64,000 nt of DNA, taken from NCBI RefSeq assembly GCF_030696805.1, contig NZ_JAUYRO010000088.1, positions 1 through 64,000 of the forward strand, in the 5' to 3' direction. Positions within the stretch are counted from its first letter, which is position 1, and each line of letters opens with the position of its first letter. Of the stretch, positions 40,779-50,495 are shown one piece after another. The notes under the pieces were generated by a model. The model did not search any database. It was given only the letters and a program-made list of their open reading frames with translations, and was not told the origin of the DNA. The DNA is from Methyloversatilis sp. GTDB lineage: Bacteria; Pseudomonadota; Gammaproteobacteria; Burkholderiales; Rhodocyclaceae. The position numbers and the translations under genes are program-made.

Positions 40779-41873
40779 TCACGCGTAAATGAAACCTTTG
40801 GATGTTCTGACCACGTATTGCCCGTCGACGAGACGAACTTCCAGCATGTTCGTACCGCACAGCTTGTTGATCGCGTCCCACGCCTGCGAGATAACGGGCG
40901 AAGTGACCGGGTTTCCCGACAGCGCAAGGGGCCCGTCGTAATCGTAGAGCAGCATCGCACTCACACCCTCGATGATGCAGCCCAGCGCCTGTCTAAAAGC
41001 CCACTTTGCATACAACTGATCTTTGTTTGGGCTGCTGGAAATCGCGATGTGTTCGGGCGATGAGGGTGACGATGCATAACCTGTTTCGCCCCAGATGATC
41101 GGCTTGCCGGAAACACCGGCGGCCGCGAGGTTGGTACGAAGAGCACGCATGTAAACGCCGACGTTTGTACCCTGACCTGTCCGCAGGAACGGGTCATCGT
41201 CCCACCACCGGTAGTACGGGTGAACACACACCGCATCCAGCCAATCCTTTCCCGTGCCGCCGGCCCCGTCACTGGCCGCGAACAGACCGGCTAAGTGGCC
41301 CGCGGCACTCCAGTCGCTGGGTGTGGTGACCACGATTTCAGGATCCACTGCTTTCGCCGCGATGTAGACGGCGCGGCAGATCGCCGCCATCTGAGCCGCG
41401 GTTCCCTTATAGAAACCGCTGCTGCCGTCCCATGCGGGTTCGTTCCAAGGTTCGATGTACCGAAAGAAACGACGTCCGCCCGCGTTGTAGCGTTGTAGCA
41501 GCGCTGTGACGAATGCAGTCACGAAAGCCGGATCAGCAGGCGATGCGCCACTTGGGTTGCCGTACGGATCGGAAAAAGCACCTCCGAGACGTGCAAAGGC
41601 AGGGGTGCCGCTCAATACATACCAGCCTTGAATACCGCGAGCTTCGAGTTCGGCAACGATGATGTCGAGTTGAGTCCAGTCGTACACGCCCGCTGAAGGG
41701 TTCTGGGTGACCCACAGCAGATATTTGTTGTCCGCCGTCTTGTGATCCCAGATGCGGTAGGTCTTATAGCCGAACGATGGCTCGGCGGTGTCCGTGGGAT
41801 AGCCGTTCGGCCACCGATGAACGTTGATACCGAAAAAGTCCTCGGGTACGGCGACGAATCCGGACCACTTCAA
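40779..41873 (-). CDS. Glycoside hydrolase-like protein (clan GH-A type)
   Basis: FGINVHRWP, GVYDWTQLD, YIEPWNEP (acid/base Glu) and PIIWGETGY (nucleophile Glu). Confidence 0.8.
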   Translation of the reverse strand: MKWSGFVAVPEDFFGINVHRWPNGYPTDTAEPSFGYKTYRIWDHKTADNKYLLWVTQNPSAGVYDWTQLDIIVAELEARGIQGWYVLSGTPAFARLGGAFSDPYGNPSGASPADPAFVTAFVTALLQRYNAGGRRFFRYIEPWNEPAWDGSSGFYKGTAAQMAAICRAVYIAAKAVDPEIVVTTPSDWSAAGHLAGLFAASDGAGGTGKDWLDAVCVHPYYRWWDDDPFLRTGQGTNVGVYMRALRTNLAAAGVSGKPIIWGETGYASSPSSPEHIAISSSPNKDQLYAKWAFRQALGCIIEGVSAMLLYDYDGPLALSGNPVTSPVISQAWDAINKLCGTNMLEVRLVDGQYVVRTSKGFIYA

Positions 41874-41881
41874 TTCGCCGC

Positions 41882-42481
41882 CTACCGAAAAGGGCGCTTT
41901 TCGACCTCGAACGAGGTGATGGTTGCGATCTCTGCCGAAGCAACACCGCCCGCCGTCGCTGTGTAGGCACCGAGCGTGAGGAACAGGTCGTTCTGATTCA
42001 TGTTCGGGACAGTGAAATCGGCGGGGATGTCCGGAGCGCCGTTCCCGGACAATGTGTTCAGCAGGGTGCCGTTGCCGAGCCGGCGGATACTGGTTGCGCT
42101 GACCCGCATGAAGTCAAGGGTGCCAGAGCCTGCATCCGTCGCTCCGCTCAGTGCCGTGGTCGCAGAACTGTTGACAGCCACGTCGGTGGCGATCTCGCCG
42201 GTCGTTCCAAAATAAAAAAGAGCGAAAGCGTTGTCAGTGACGCCGTTCTTTTTTATGCCGAAGTGAACTCGAATCACATCGCCGTCTCTGGCCAACAGCT
42301 TTTTATCCACAAGAACCTGTGCAACCTTTCTCGGCGTTGTGGTGTTTCCGAGCGTCGAAAATGCGGGACCGAAAGTCACCTGTCGATGCACGTTGCTGTT
42401 GGCGGATTGGTTCTTTGCTTCAGGCTTCCAGTTCGGGAGCTTGTCCGGGGTGACACCGGTGCGCGCACGTGAATTACTCAT
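41882..42481 (-). CDS. Hypothetical structural-type protein (beta-rich)
   Basis: 199 aa, directly upstream of the hydrolase; Ser/Thr/Gly-rich beta-like sequence. Confidence 0.65.
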   Translation of the reverse strand: MSNSRARTGVTPDKLPNWKPEAKNQSANSNVHRQVTFGPAFSTLGNTTTPRKVAQVLVDKKLLARDGDVIRVHFGIKKNGVTDNAFALFYFGTTGEIATDVAVNSSATTALSGATDAGSGTLDFMRVSATSIRRLGNGTLLNTLSGNGAPDIPADFTVPNMNQNDLFLTLGAYTATAGGVASAEIATITSFEVEKRPFR

Positions 42482-42505
42482 CTCAATCTCCTGTTGTGAC
42501 GACCG

Positions 42506-43012
42506 TCAAACGCCGATGGCCTTGCGCTGCTCGGCGAGCCGATCAACGCCGTCAATGGTTTCGATGAAGTTCAGCAGGTCGATTTCGATCTCGACGCGGC
42601 CGTTGATGGTGAGCCGGTAGTAGGTCAGCGGCACCGTGGTTTTCATGCCTGCGTCTTCGCCGGCCTTTGCATTGCCGGGGTCGATCTCGGTGAAGCGGCC
42701 GCGCGCGCTGACTTCAACGGCATCGACCACGCCGGTGTCGTCGCGCTGGTAGGCGCCGACCCAGCGCAGTTGCCGGCCGGAGATGTTGGCGCTGCCGAAG
42801 CTGCGGTAGATCTCCGGCATGAAGCCGGTGGTGATCTCCATGGACATGCCCTGCATGCCCTGGTCGATGGTGACGTCGCCGTTCATGCCGCCGCCGCGGT
42901 ACTCCTCGGTCTTTCGCATGAGCTTGGGCAGCACGACCTCGGGGCAGATACCGACGTAGCTGTTGCCGTCGTTGAAGAAGTTGAAGTTCTTGAGCTTGCT
43001 GGGCAGTCCCAT
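42506..43012 (-). CDS. FII: Major tail tube protein gpFII
   Basis: MGLPSKLKNFNFFNDGNSYVGICPEVVLPKL. Confidence 0.93.
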   Translation of the reverse strand: MGLPSKLKNFNFFNDGNSYVGICPEVVLPKLMRKTEEYRGGGMNGDVTIDQGMQGMSMEITTGFMPEIYRSFGSANISGRQLRWVGAYQRDDTGVVDAVEVSARGRFTEIDPGNAKAGEDAGMKTTVPLTYYRLTINGRVEIEIDLLNFIETIDGVDRLAEQRKAIGV

Positions 43013-43058
43013 GGTGGTGGTCTCCGGTCAGTGCGGGCGCGGGCGGTCAGGCGCTCAA

Positions 43059-44231
43059 TCAGGCGTTGACCCGAGCGGCGAAGTCGATGAGGTAACGGTC
43101 TGTGATGCGCTGCTGGAAGAGCAGCGTTTCGAGCGGCGGGACGGGGGTGTAGTCGTAGTCGATGTACAGCTTCCCGCTCTTCAGGGTGACCGGGTCGTTG
43201 ATCTCTTCGTTGTACCAAGCCTCCGCGCCGATGATGTAGCCCAGCCCCTTCAGCTCGCGGAACTTGGCGTTCACGCCGTCGATGATGTCGCGCACGAGTT
43301 GCGGGTGCATCGGCTTGTCGACGGCCCACATGTGGGCTTCGGCGATGGTGTCGGCCAGCACCTGGGCGGTGCGGGTGTAGGGCTCAAACGCGAACAGCGG
43401 ATCGTCGCTGCAGGTGCGCGAACCCCAGAAGCGGAAGCCATCGCGGCGGATGAGGCAGGTGACGTCGCTGCCGTTCAGGAAGTTGGCGTCGGTCGCGGTT
43501 TCCTGCAGGTCGAAGTAGACATCTTTCGTGAGGCCGGTGACGCCCTGCACGGCGACGTTCGACAGCGACTTGTGCCAGCCCACCGTGTGGTCGATGTAGG
43601 CGCGCAGGCCGACCGCGCGGGCGGTGGCGAGCGCCGTGGCGTTGGCTTCGGTGACGGTGTCGAACGCCTGAAAGTCGCCGTAGATGAGCATGAGTTCGCG
43701 GGCGGCGAAGGTGTCGCGGTAGGTGACGGCCTCTTCCTTCGTGTCGCAGTCGTGGGCGGCGATGTAGGCGAAGCCGCGCAGCTTCTGAGCGATGATCGCC
43801 AGCTCGGCGGCCACGGCTGGGGTATCGAGCCCGGGCGCGGCGAGGATGCGCGGGCGCACACCCACTTTGCCTTCGGCCGCGAGCAGCGCCTTGAGGCCCG
43901 TGTATTGGCCCCCGACCGTGACAGTGCCGATGGCGTTCGCGGTGGTGGCCGCGGCATCGACGCCGGGCTCGATGCGCACGACGACGACGAAGGCGTTGCC
44001 GTGGTCGGCGATGGCGTCGAGCACCTTGGCGAGCGTGCCGGTTGCACCGGCCGCGCCGATGGCGGTGAGCACGCTGGTGACGAGCACCGGGGTGTTGATC
44101 GGGAAGACGTCGTCGTCGGCGTCGGGTGCGGTTGCGACGATGCCGATCACCGAGGTGGCGATGGTGCGGATGGGGCGGATGCCCTCGTTGATCTCGATGA
44201 CGCGTACGCCGTGGTGGTAGGTGTCGGGCAT
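43059..44231 (-). CDS. FI: Tail sheath protein gpFI
   Basis: [42 protein letters not shown]. Confidence 0.95.
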   Translation of the reverse strand: MPDTYHHGVRVIEINEGIRPIRTIATSVIGIVATAPDADDDVFPINTPVLVTSVLTAIGAAGATGTLAKVLDAIADHGNAFVVVVRIEPGVDAAATTANAIGTVTVGGQYTGLKALLAAEGKVGVRPRILAAPGLDTPAVAAELAIIAQKLRGFAYIAAHDCDTKEEAVTYRDTFAARELMLIYGDFQAFDTVTEANATALATARAVGLRAYIDHTVGWHKSLSNVAVQGVTGLTKDVYFDLQETATDANFLNGSDVTCLIRRDGFRFWGSRTCSDDPLFAFEPYTRTAQVLADTIAEAHMWAVDKPMHPQLVRDIIDGVNAKFRELKGLGYIIGAEAWYNEEINDPVTLKSGKLYIDYDYTPVPPLETLLFQQRITDRYLIDFAARVNA

Positions 44232-44311
44232 GTCGGGCTCCTGGTGGGCGGGGGTGCCGGCTGATGTGGGTGGAGCATGCCGCGCGCGCGCGGCTGCGTG
44301 GTGCTCAGCGG

Positions 44312-44334
44312 GTTGTCTGCGGCCGCGTTACATC
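44312..44334 (-). promoter_or_regulatory. Candidate late-promoter activator site upstream of FI
   Basis: GTTGT-N13-ACATC; (CG)6 at 44281-44292. Confidence 0.55.
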
Positions 44335-44357
44335 ACGGCGCGTTGATCCACCCGAAT

Positions 44358-44879
44358 TCACCACTCGATCGCGGCAATCTGCGCCTCGGTGGTGGCGGCC
44401 AGCACGGCGTCTTTCAACGCGCGGGCTTTGAATATCTGCTGCGCCTCATGCTCGCCCGCGGCCTGCCCGAGGCCGCGCAGCGCCTCGGCATCGAGGGTGA
44501 CCACGCTGTTGTCTTCGGTGATCCACGGGGTTTCGAAGGTCGGGTCCAGCAGGCTCAGCGTGACGGCGCCGTTGATGCGCTGGATCGATTGTGTGTCGCT
44601 GTCGTAGCGCACCCCGGCATACAGAAAGCCGCCGCGTGCAGCGGCGTCGCGGGCGGCGTCGATCTCGCGGATCTTCGACTCGCGCAATTCGGTCATGGTG
44701 ACGTGCTGGGCCTGGGCGGACGGAAACCCGCCGACACCCGGCACGATTCGCTGCCCCTGCGCTTGCGCCTGCAAGAGCGAGGTGTGTTGCTGCGGCGTGA
44801 TCTCGACCACGTCGCTCGGCACGTTCGCGCCATGGATCGCGCGGCTGTAGAAGCCACCGGTTTGAGCGGAATACAGCAT
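44358..44879 (-). CDS. DUF4376-like tail fiber-associated protein
   Basis: LYSAQTGGFYSRAIHG...VTMTELRESKIREIDAARDAA. Confidence 0.75.
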   Translation of the reverse strand: MLYSAQTGGFYSRAIHGANVPSDVVEITPQQHTSLLQAQAQGQRIVPGVGGFPSAQAQHVTMTELRESKIREIDAARDAAARGGFLYAGVRYDSDTQSIQRINGAVTLSLLDPTFETPWITEDNSVVTLDAEALRGLGQAAGEHEAQQIFKARALKDAVLAATTEAQIAAIEW

Positions 44880-44892
44880 GTGAATACCCTCC

Positions 44893-45780
44893 CTAGAAAC
44901 CGAGCGCGATCCACAGGAACGCAGTGGCGGAACTGCGCACCCACGGAATCTGGCTCGTGGTGGCGGCGCGGAACACGACCGAATCGGTCGGCGTGCCGAC
45001 AGTGATTTGATTGGCCGCGGCGATGGCCATCATGCTGTTGGGCCACGCGATCGGGAATGTGATGGTGCCGCTGGTGCCGGCAGTGGTGCCGCCCCACTGG
45101 ATGATCAATCCGCTGGGCAGACGCTGATAGCCCGAACTGCCCAGCGCGGAAACAAAGTTGCCATCGAACGGTAGCCGCGCGGAACCGTCGACGGCCCAGC
45201 TGTTCACGTTCGGACCTTTGGTGAAGGTCGCAGTTGTATTCGCGGGGAGCGTGATAGAGGTCTGTCCGCCCCCGTTCGCAAAGATCGTGTCGCTGCCTGT
45301 GCGCTGAACGACGATGGGTACCGCTGTCTGGATGGTGTAAGTGGCGCCCGCCGGCACAGATGACACGGACGGCAGATTCACGACAGACGCCGCACTCGAT
45401 CCGTAAAAGAACTTCCCGGCATCGGCTGGCAGCAGGTTGTAGGGCGTTGTTTCGATGCCGATCAGCCCGGCCCGGTTGCCCAGCGCGCGTTGAACAAACG
45501 CGGTTGTTGCGATCGACGTGTCTGAATCGAACTGTGTGGGGGTCGGCGCAAGCGGGTTGCCGGTGAGCGCGGGCGAATCCTTAGGTGCGAAGAGCCCGAA
45601 GTCGATCGCCGAAAACGCATCGGCAAGCGCGTCGTAACTGGCTTTCAGCCATTTGGTGCGGTTCGCAAGCTGCTTGGTTGGCAGGTTGTCGATGCCGCCG
45701 GGGCCACCTTGCACCGGGTCGGTCTCTTCGAACTGATAGATGCCTTCGGTGTATTCCTCGACTTCGGTCAGATTTGCCAT
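44893..45780 (-). CDS. Tail fiber protein
   Basis: ETDPVQGGPGGIDNLPTKQLANRTKWLK; C-terminal SSGYQRLPSGLIIQWG. Confidence 0.88.
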   Translation of the reverse strand: MANLTEVEEYTEGIYQFEETDPVQGGPGGIDNLPTKQLANRTKWLKASYDALADAFSAIDFGLFAPKDSPALTGNPLAPTPTQFDSDTSIATTAFVQRALGNRAGLIGIETTPYNLLPADAGKFFYGSSAASVVNLPSVSSVPAGATYTIQTAVPIVVQRTGSDTIFANGGGQTSITLPANTTATFTKGPNVNSWAVDGSARLPFDGNFVSALGSSGYQRLPSGLIIQWGGTTAGTSGTITFPIAWPNSMMAIAAANQITVGTPTDSVVFRAATTSQIPWVRSSATAFLWIALGF

Positions 45781-45781
45781 G

Positions 45782-46363
45782 TCAGGTTGCTCCGTAGCTG
45801 ATGGTGGCGTCGCGCAGGCGTGAGCCGTCGCGCGTGAATGCGGTTTCAGAGAAGTCGAGCAGGGCCAGGGTGCAGCGAGCGGGCGCGGTGGCTTCGAGCA
45901 CCCGGCGAGCGCTCTGGCCTTGAGCGATGGTGATGGGGCGGTTGAGCAACACCTCGTAGGTGGCCCAGCTCGATGTTTCGCCACGCGATCGGGTGCCGTC
46001 GCGCACGGCCGTGGCGTCGCGACGCAGCGCGGTGATGCCCTCGACAATATGTGCTTCGTAGCCGAGCAACTCGTTGATGAGGCCGACCGATCGCAGGGCG
46101 CGAACGACCGATGCGCGGGTGCCTCGGCGTCGGTGCAGGTAGATGGCGTCGCGACAGACCTTGCGCCGCACGTCTTCGGGCCACGCGTCAGACCATTCAT
46201 CGACCCGGAGGCACCAGGCTAAGGCCGGCAGGCACTGCGCTGGGCAGGTGTCCGGGTGCCACAGGCGAGCGACCTGGTCAGCCGCCGCGCCCAGCGCCGA
46301 GAGGGCGAGCGCGGCCGAAAGGCGGCGCTCGGTTTCGGTGGTGCTGGGCGGCAGCAGGCTCAC
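45782..46363 (-). CDS. I: Tail protein I
   Basis: LLPPSTTETERRLSAALA; LPALAWCLRVDEWSDAWPEDVRR. Confidence 0.9.
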   Translation of the reverse strand: MSLLPPSTTETERRLSAALALSALGAAADQVARLWHPDTCPAQCLPALAWCLRVDEWSDAWPEDVRRKVCRDAIYLHRRRGTRASVVRALRSVGLINELLGYEAHIVEGITALRRDATAVRDGTRSRGETSSWATYEVLLNRPITIAQGQSARRVLEATAPARCTLALLDFSETAFTRDGSRLRDATISYGAT

Positions 46364-47271
46364 AGGCCGATGCTCCCGAGGGTGACGGTGACGGTGGTGC
46401 AGTAGCCGGCTTCGTCGTCGGCGATATCGATGTCGGCGGCCGGGCTGGTGAGGCTCACGCCCTGCGCGCCGGGCTGGTGCAGGGCGGCGAACAATGCGCT
46501 GCGGGTGATATTGCGACCGAGGTTATGCAGATCGGCGAGGGTCGCGGTGAGCGCTGCGGTGGCAGCTTCGAGCACGGCGGCCGGGCTGGGGCCGGGCAGC
46601 ACATCGATGACGGCCTCAACGGTGTAGTCGACGATGGTGGCGCTCTGCACGACCAGGCTGTCGCAGAGGGCGCGAACGTCGTCAGCGTTCAGCCGGGCAT
46701 AGACCACGCCCTGCAGGTCAAGCGACGCGGCGCCATCGCCCTCGCGGGAGAGCACAGTCACGAGCACTTCGCCGGGCTCTGGGTTTGCGACATGGGCGCC
46801 CTTCACCTCGCCATCGGCCGACAGGGCGTGGAACAGATAGGCATCGCGCGTGCCGGCGTTGGTCATGGCGGCGGGGGCGAGCTGGATGCGACGGCGAAAG
46901 TCGGCGTCGGATTCGAGCACCGCCGGCACGGGTGGGATGGCGTCGGGGTCGGCCGGGGTTATGACCAGGCGCGGTACGTCGTAGAACGCGGCGAGGTTGT
47001 CCAGATCTGTGCCGGTGGACCACGGCAGCATGACGGCGCGGGCGGCGTCGTTGATGCGGGCGCGCAGCAGCAGCTCGGTGTAGGCCGACTCTTCGAGCAG
47101 CTTGACGATGGGCTCGGATTCGAGCGCGAGCGCCAGCGCGATCGAAGGACGCTCGGCTTCGCTGTAGAGCGCGAGCAGGCGCGCCTTGCGTGCCAGAAGA
47201 ATGGCCTCGAAGTCGGCCGGCGCGACGACGGCCGGCGCGGGCAACAGCGACATGTCGATCAGTGCGGGCAT
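46360..47271 (-). CDS. J: Baseplate assembly protein J
   Basis: LIDMSLLPAPAVVAPADFEAILLARKARLLAL; ARVMLPWSTGTDLDNLAAFY-like segment. Confidence 0.92.
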   Translation of the reverse strand: MPALIDMSLLPAPAVVAPADFEAILLARKARLLALYSEAERPSIALALALESEPIVKLLEESAYTELLLRARINDAARAVMLPWSTGTDLDNLAAFYDVPRLVITPADPDAIPPVPAVLESDADFRRRIQLAPAAMTNAGTRDAYLFHALSADGEVKGAHVANPEPGEVLVTVLSREGDGAASLDLQGVVYARLNADDVRALCDSLVVQSATIVDYTVEAVIDVLPGPSPAAVLEAATAALTATLADLHNLGRNITRSALFAALHQPGAQGVSLTSPAADIDIADDEAGYCTTVTVTLGSIGL

Positions 47272-47274
47272 GCG

Positions 47275-47637
47275 TCAGGCTCCGGTGAGCGGCAGGGTGA
47301 GGGCGACTTGCGTGGTGTTGCCGTCGCTCATGGCGTAGCTGCCCTGCAGGTCGATGGTGAGCCGGCCGTGTTGAGCGGTATCGGGCAGCACGGCGATGCG
47401 GGTGACCTTGAGGCGCGGCTCCCAGCGCATCAGCGCGAGGTAGCTGGCGGCGGCCAGGCGCAGCAGGGTTGCGCGGTGCATGGGCTGGTCGATCAGCTCG
47501 GGCAGTTCGGAGCCGTAGTCGCGGCGCATGACGCGGGTGCCCATGGGGGTGCTCAGAATGTCGCGGATGCTCTGGCGCACGTGGTCGATGCCGCCGAGCG
47601 AGCGACCGGTTGTGGCGCTCATTCCGGTCGCGTTCAT
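47275..47637 (-). CDS. W: Baseplate wedge protein W (GPW/gp25)
   Basis: GRSLGGIDHVRQSIRDILSTPMGTRVMRRDYGSELPELID. Confidence 0.92.
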   Translation of the reverse strand: MNATGMSATTGRSLGGIDHVRQSIRDILSTPMGTRVMRRDYGSELPELIDQPMHRATLLRLAAASYLALMRWEPRLKVTRIAVLPDTAQHGRLTIDLQGSYAMSDGNTTQVALTLPLTGA

Positions 47638-48269
47638 CAGGTCGGCCCGCCCGTGTTGCCGCTGCCGGGCTGCACGCCGGTGTGGGTGTGGGTGTGCAGC
47701 ACGATGCCGTTGCTGCTCAGCGTGCCGCCAGCGTGGCTGAAGGTGCCGTTGATCAGGTTGTCGTTTTCGCCACCGTCGCCCGCGATGCCGTTGTGGTAGC
47801 TCAGCAGGTCGTCGACCGTCAGGGTGCCGGTGACGTGGGTGTGCGGGGCGTCGATGGTGACTTGCACCTCGGCCTGAATCACTGCGGTTTGCACGCCTGT
47901 GACCGACAGGGCGCCGGTGCTGTGGTTGTAGCGCACGGCCGCGCCGTCCGGATAGATGGTGAGGTGTTCGCTCGCACTGTCGCTGGGGGCGGGCCGGGCG
48001 TCGCTGTAGGCGGCGGGCAGCACCCAGGCTGCGCCGGGGTCGCCGCTGGGGCAGAGCAGCAGCACCTGTTCGCCGACCGTGGGCGGCGACCACTCGCGGG
48101 TGGTGCCGGCGCGCGGGGCCAGCCACGGCAGCCAGTCGCTCACCAGTTCGCCGGACTGCACGCGGCAGCGCGCCTCGGCGTGGTTCACGGAATGGACGGT
48201 GCCGGGCCGGATCAGGTTGTCGAGCCGGCGGGCGAGTTCAACGACGTCGGGAGTGGGCGCGGTGTGCAT
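47637..48269 (-). CDS. V: Baseplate spike protein V
   Basis: ELARRLDNLIRPGTVHSVNHAEARCRVQSGELVSDWLPWLAPRAG. Confidence 0.92.
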   Translation of the reverse strand: MHTAPTPDVVELARRLDNLIRPGTVHSVNHAEARCRVQSGELVSDWLPWLAPRAGTTREWSPPTVGEQVLLLCPSGDPGAAWVLPAAYSDARPAPSDSASEHLTIYPDGAAVRYNHSTGALSVTGVQTAVIQAEVQVTIDAPHTHVTGTLTVDDLLSYHNGIAGDGGENDNLINGTFSHAGGTLSSNGIVLHTHTHTGVQPGSGNTGGPT

Positions 48270-48313
48270 GCCCGGCAGAGTGCCGCGCGCGCGCGGGTGT
48301 TGGGATGTGGCGG

Positions 48314-48336
48314 GTTGTGCGGTAGGGGATTACTAC
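48314..48336 (-). promoter_or_regulatory. Candidate late-promoter activator site upstream of V
   Basis: GTTGT-N13-ACTAC; (CG)6 at 48284-48295. Confidence 0.5.
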
Positions 48337-48337
48337 A

Positions 48338-48796
48338 TCAAGCCGGGTCGATGTGGTCGAGCACGGCTGCGGCGATCTGCTCGACGTCGTCGCGGGCGAA
48401 GCCGAGTATTTCCCGGATGGGGTATCGCACGCGCAGGCCTCGGCGATTGACGCCATCTTCAAGGCCCTCTTGATGCACGCGGGCGATGCGTGCCGCGCGG
48501 CCCTTGATCTCGACGGTGGCGGCGGCCGGCGTGGCGCTGATGCGCATATGTTTGGCCGTGGCCATGCGCGCGAACATGAGCCGGCGCACCCGGCCTTTCT
48601 TGTCGCGGAAGGCGGGCGGTTGAGGCTTTCGCGGCTCGAAAGGCGTGCCGTCAGGGTTCTGCTGCGCGCGGACACGGTCGATCTGTGCTTTGCGCAGCTG
48701 CTGCGCCACGCGCCAGGCCAACTGGCGGCGGGCCTCGGGCCGGGTGTTGGCGACCAGCGCCTGCAGCCAGGTTTCAAGCGGGGCGGTGTAGCTCAC
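48338..48796 (-). CDS. S: Tail completion / virion morphogenesis protein S
   Basis: LRKAQIDRVRAQQNPDGTPFEPRK. Confidence 0.88.
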   Translation of the reverse strand: MSYTAPLETWLQALVANTRPEARRQLAWRVAQQLRKAQIDRVRAQQNPDGTPFEPRKPQPPAFRDKKGRVRRLMFARMATAKHMRISATPAAATVEIKGRAARIARVHQEGLEDGVNRRGLRVRYPIREILGFARDDVEQIAAAVLDHIDPA

Positions 48797-49002
48797 TCGT
48801 AGGGCACCAACGTGAGGGTGCGACCGATAGCGTCTTCGGGCCGGGCGTCGCGCCAGCGTGTGCGTTCGCCAACCTGCTTGAAGTACCGATACACCACGAC
48901 GGTGACTTCGACCTGCAGGACGAGACGACGCCGGAAGCCCATGCGGACGCGCGCGCGGCCGGTGAGAGCCTTGTCGGAACAGATGTCGATCGGCGCAACC
49001 AT
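48793..49002 (-). CDS. Hypothetical phage protein
   Basis: 69 aa, 4-nt overlap with S. Confidence 0.55.
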   Translation of the reverse strand: MVAPIDICSDKALTGRARVRMGFRRRLVLQVEVTVVVYRYFKQVGERTRWRDARPEDAIGRTLTLVPYE

Positions 49003-49004
49003 GG

Positions 49005-49499
49005 TTAGACCGGTGTGGGGATCGGCACCGTCCAGTCCGGCGCGGTGTTGGGCTGGGTGTTGATCAACTCCCAGGTGTCGACCACGCCTTCATATGGATC
49101 CAGCGCAGGTTCATCGGCGTGGGTGGCGCGCATGGCGCCGTCGACGGTGCTGACGATGACGCGCTCGGTGAGCTGCAGCTTGATGGAGAGGTCCATCGTC
49201 TGGTGGGTGAGGATGTCGGCCTCGAAGGCGAAGCCGGCGCGCATGAGTTCGGGGTTCTGCAGCATTTCGGGCTGATGCCGGCGCAGCCACAGCAAGATGG
49301 GCACGATGAGGGTGTCGGCATGGCCTTCAAAGTCGGTGGCGATGAGGTTGAGGGTGTAGCGGTACTCGAAGCTCAGGCCCGCGCGCAGCGTGCTGCGGAC
49401 GTCGCCTTCGTCGATGAAGGTGAGCAGGCGGTCGGGGTGGGCGGCGACCCACGGCGCGGTGGCTTCGAGGTGGCGGCGCAGCGATTCGGGTTTCAGCAT
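49005..49499 (-). CDS. R: Tail completion protein R
   Basis: MLKPESLRRHLEATAPWVAAHPDRLLTFIDEG. Confidence 0.88.
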   Translation of the reverse strand: MLKPESLRRHLEATAPWVAAHPDRLLTFIDEGDVRSTLRAGLSFEYRYTLNLIATDFEGHADTLIVPILLWLRRHQPEMLQNPELMRAGFAFEADILTHQTMDLSIKLQLTERVIVSTVDGAMRATHADEPALDPYEGVVDTWELINTQPNTAPDWTVPIPTPV

Positions 49500-49690
49500 T
49501 TGCGTTTTTTCTCTTCGATGAGCATGCGTCGATAGATGGCCCGATCGGCTCGCACACGCTCGTTGTCGCGGCGCAGGCGGCGCACTTCGGCGGCGAGGAT
49601 GAGGATGACTTCGGCGATGCGGTCTCGCGTACCCGACCAGTGCAGGGCGACGGCGAACACCATGGCGCGGTGGAGCTGGGTGCGCTTCAC
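49493..49690 (-). CDS. Small hypothetical protein in lysis/tail interval
   Basis: 65 aa, overlaps both neighbours. Confidence 0.45.
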   Translation of the reverse strand: MKRTQLHRAMVFAVALHWSGTRDRIAEVILILAAEVRRLRRDNERVRADRAIYRRMLIEEKKRKC

Positions 49691-50262
49691 CAGCTCACCC
49701 AGGCGCCCAGACCGACGAAGGCGTCGAGGTCTGACCCGCCCGGGCGGCTGTGCAGCGGTACGTCGAGGCTGGCCAGCGCGCCCAGCTTCAGGGCTTTGAC
49801 CTGCACCAGCTGTTGGCGCGCTTGGGCGCGCAGCACGGGTTCGCCGCGCTTGATGCCGAGGTAGAGGCCGGCGTCACCGCGCTGGGTGGTGTCGATCCAC
49901 GGCAAGGGCTCGGCGACCGTGTAGATCTGGGTTTCGCCGGTGACCTGGTCGATGACCGGGATGACGGTGACGGGCCGCTCGCCGGCCGGCACCGTGGTGG
50001 CGTCGATGACGTGCTTGGTCGGATCGGCCGCGATGGCGGGCGGCAGCTTGAGCTTGGGCTTGGTCGCGGCAGGGCGGGCCTTCACGGGCTCGGTGATGAC
50101 GATGAACTCGTAACCGGCGTTTTTGACCTGTGCGGCGGGTGCTGCAGGCGCAGCGACAGTCGTTGGCTGCGATGGGTTGCCGCCTGCAGTCACCCACCAG
50201 GTGAAGGCGCCGTAGCTGACAGCACAGAGCAGCAGGATGATGACCAGTGCGCGCACGCTCAT
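49687..50262 (-). CDS. Hypothetical membrane-anchored protein in the lysis module
   Basis: N-terminal TM; located where P2 LysB/LysC-type genes lie. Confidence 0.5.
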   Translation of the reverse strand: MSVRALVIILLLCAVSYGAFTWWVTAGGNPSQPTTVAAPAAPAAQVKNAGYEFIVITEPVKARPAATKPKLKLPPAIAADPTKHVIDATTVPAGERPVTVIPVIDQVTGETQIYTVAEPLPWIDTTQRGDAGLYLGIKRGEPVLRAQARQQLVQVKALKLGALASLDVPLHSRPGGSDLDAFVGLGAWVSW

Positions 50263-50495
50263 GGGTGGCTCCGGATCTGACGCGGCCGTGGAATGGGCTG
50301 CATCGGGGTTTCGGGCTGTGGGGTGAGGTCGTACTTGCCGCTCAATGACGCGGCGACGCGGTCGGCCGCGATGGCACCGTAGTGGCTGCGCCAGTGCGCG
50401 AGCTGGCGGCGGATGTAGCTGCTGCCACGCGAGCGGCCCAGCACCTTGAGCTGATCTTCGCAGTTGTAAATCAGGTGCGGGACCACGTCGGTCAT
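50259..50495 (-). CDS. Hypothetical phage protein
   Basis: 78 aa; 4-nt overlaps on both sides. Confidence 0.5.
   Translation of the reverse strand: MTDVVPHLIYNCEDQLKVLGRSRGSSYIRRQLAHWRSHYGAIAADRVAASLSGKYDLTPQPETPMQPIPRPRQIRSHP

Noticed and set aside
42963-44264. 433-aa plus-strand ORF
   Set aside because: Antisense to the tail sheath gene.
46111-47799. 562-aa plus-strand ORF
   Set aside because: Antisense to I, J and W homologs, which match P2 synteny.
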